Of a stretch of DNA of 5,296 bases, positions 5,125-5,296 are shown one piece after another. Source of the DNA: Trebonia sp. (lineage in GTDB: Bacteria; Actinomycetota; Actinomycetes; Streptosporangiales; Streptosporangiaceae); NCBI GenBank assembly GCA_030043595.1, contig JASHXJ010000570.1:1-5296 (forward strand). Direction: 5' to 3'. Made by a program: the position numbers and the translations under genes. The notes below the pieces were generated by a model that was not told where the DNA came from, searched no databases, and was given only the letters and a program-made list of their open reading frames with translations. Each line of letters opens with the position of its first letter. Positions within the stretch are counted from its first letter, which is position 1.

Positions 5125-5190
5125 CCCGCATGAGGCGTGTACGCCGCAATCCGTTCCGGAACGCCTTGAGCACCTTCCGCCTCACGCGGG
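5125..5190. terminator. Nested inverted repeat between convergent genes, possible bidirectional terminator
   Basis: CCCGCATGAGGCG (5125-5137) and CGCCTCACGCGGG (5178-5190) form 13-base arms with one mismatch. In the minus-strand transcript that mismatch becomes a G-U wobble, so the stem is unbroken there. The 40-base interior contains the 12-base perfect palindrome at 5152-5163 and a GGCGT/ACGCC pair at 5134-5145. The structure starts 3 bp after the antiporter stop and includes the stop of the convergent DJ-1/PfpI gene in its right arm. There is no T-tract, so it is not a textbook intrinsic terminator, but the position suits transcript ending or 3'-end protection for both genes. Confidence 0.45.
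5152..5163. repeat. 12-bp perfect palindrome CGTTCCGGAACG
   Basis: A perfect 12-base palindrome at the centre of the larger inverted repeat between the convergent genes. It could be the inner stem of a cruciform or hairpin, or a protein-binding site. Nothing further supports either reading. Confidence 0.5.
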
Positions 5191-5296
5191 GGCCTTCGAG
5201 CGGAGGATGCGGATGAACTCGCGCATCCATGCCGGGTGATCCGGCCAGGCGCGAGCCGACACCATCTGCCCGTCGATCACGGCAGCGCCGTCGACG
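5182..5296 (-). CDS. DJ-1/PfpI family protein, C-terminal end (cut by window edge)
   Basis: The last 37 residues of a minus-strand gene, ending at TGA (5184-5182). The sequence VDGAAVIDGQMVSARAWPDH (first 20 residues) and then PAWMREFIRIL matches the closing strand and helix of DJ-1/PfpI (type 1 glutamine amidotransferase-like) proteins, where a V-V-D-G-x-L-V-T-S-R strand precedes a P-x-F-x-R-x-x-x-x-L helix. This family includes intracellular proteases/deglycases and stress proteins. The nucleophile cysteine and the rest of the domain lie beyond the right edge, so activity cannot be judged. The gene is convergent with the antiporter, with 59 bp between their stop codons. Confidence 0.7.
   Translation of the reverse strand, partial: VDGAAVIDGQMVSARAWPDHPAWMREFIRILRSKAPA

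Noticed and set aside
4265..5230. Minus-strand open frame of 321 codons opposite the antiporter
   Set aside because: It mirrors the antiporter coding sequence, is rich in Arg/Gln/Gly and shows no domain; the plus-strand reading has a coherent set of membrane helices.

Overview
The window looks like chromosomal DNA from a GC-rich actinobacterium. The base composition is about 70% GC by eye, codon third positions are strongly GC-biased, several genes appear to be leaderless, and the families present (a DUF3052 protein, a nitrate/nitrite-sensing receptor of actinobacterial histidine-kinase type, a DGPF/YCII protein) are typical of Streptomyces/Streptosporangiales-like organisms. I see no tRNA, rRNA, insertion sequence, CRISPR array or phage gene.

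Layout from left to right. (1) At the left edge, on the minus strand, is the N-terminal part of a DGPF/YCII-related protein (239 to beyond 1). (2) Next, also minus, is a 408-residue membrane protein (1580-354) with the two membrane segments and extracellular helical domain of an actinobacterial nitrate/nitrite-type sensor kinase. It stops immediately after the second membrane segment, so it has no HAMP or kinase part. (3) A spacer of about 190 bp carries a perfect 8-3-8 inverted repeat. (4) A tight minus-strand run follows: a small membrane protein with C/H pairs (2910-2596), a DUF3052 protein (2583-2188) and a glyoxalase-fold VOC protein (2164-1772), with gaps of 12 and 23 bp. (5) Upstream of that run are the remains of a class I SAM methyltransferase (3314-2972). 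They keep the N- and C-terminal ends but have lost the SAM-binding core and carry a frameshift. The start of this remnant overlaps the stop of a flavoprotein gene (3862-3311) by four bases (GTGA). (6) A CPA2-type cation:proton antiporter (3890-5122, plus strand) is divergent from the flavoprotein across only 27 bp. (7) At the right edge is the C-terminal end of a DJ-1/PfpI-family protein on the minus strand, convergent with the antiporter. A nested inverted repeat lies between them and could terminate both transcripts.

Most of this is ordinary accessory or housekeeping content, and I do not see a convincing new multi-gene system. The points most worth a second look are the kinase-less NIT receptor, the internally deleted methyltransferase, the C/H-rich small membrane protein linked to DUF3052, and repeated TANNNT boxes placed 6-7 nt before start codons, which suggest leaderless transcripts. 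Family assignments come from recognising conserved motifs by eye; no database search was run.
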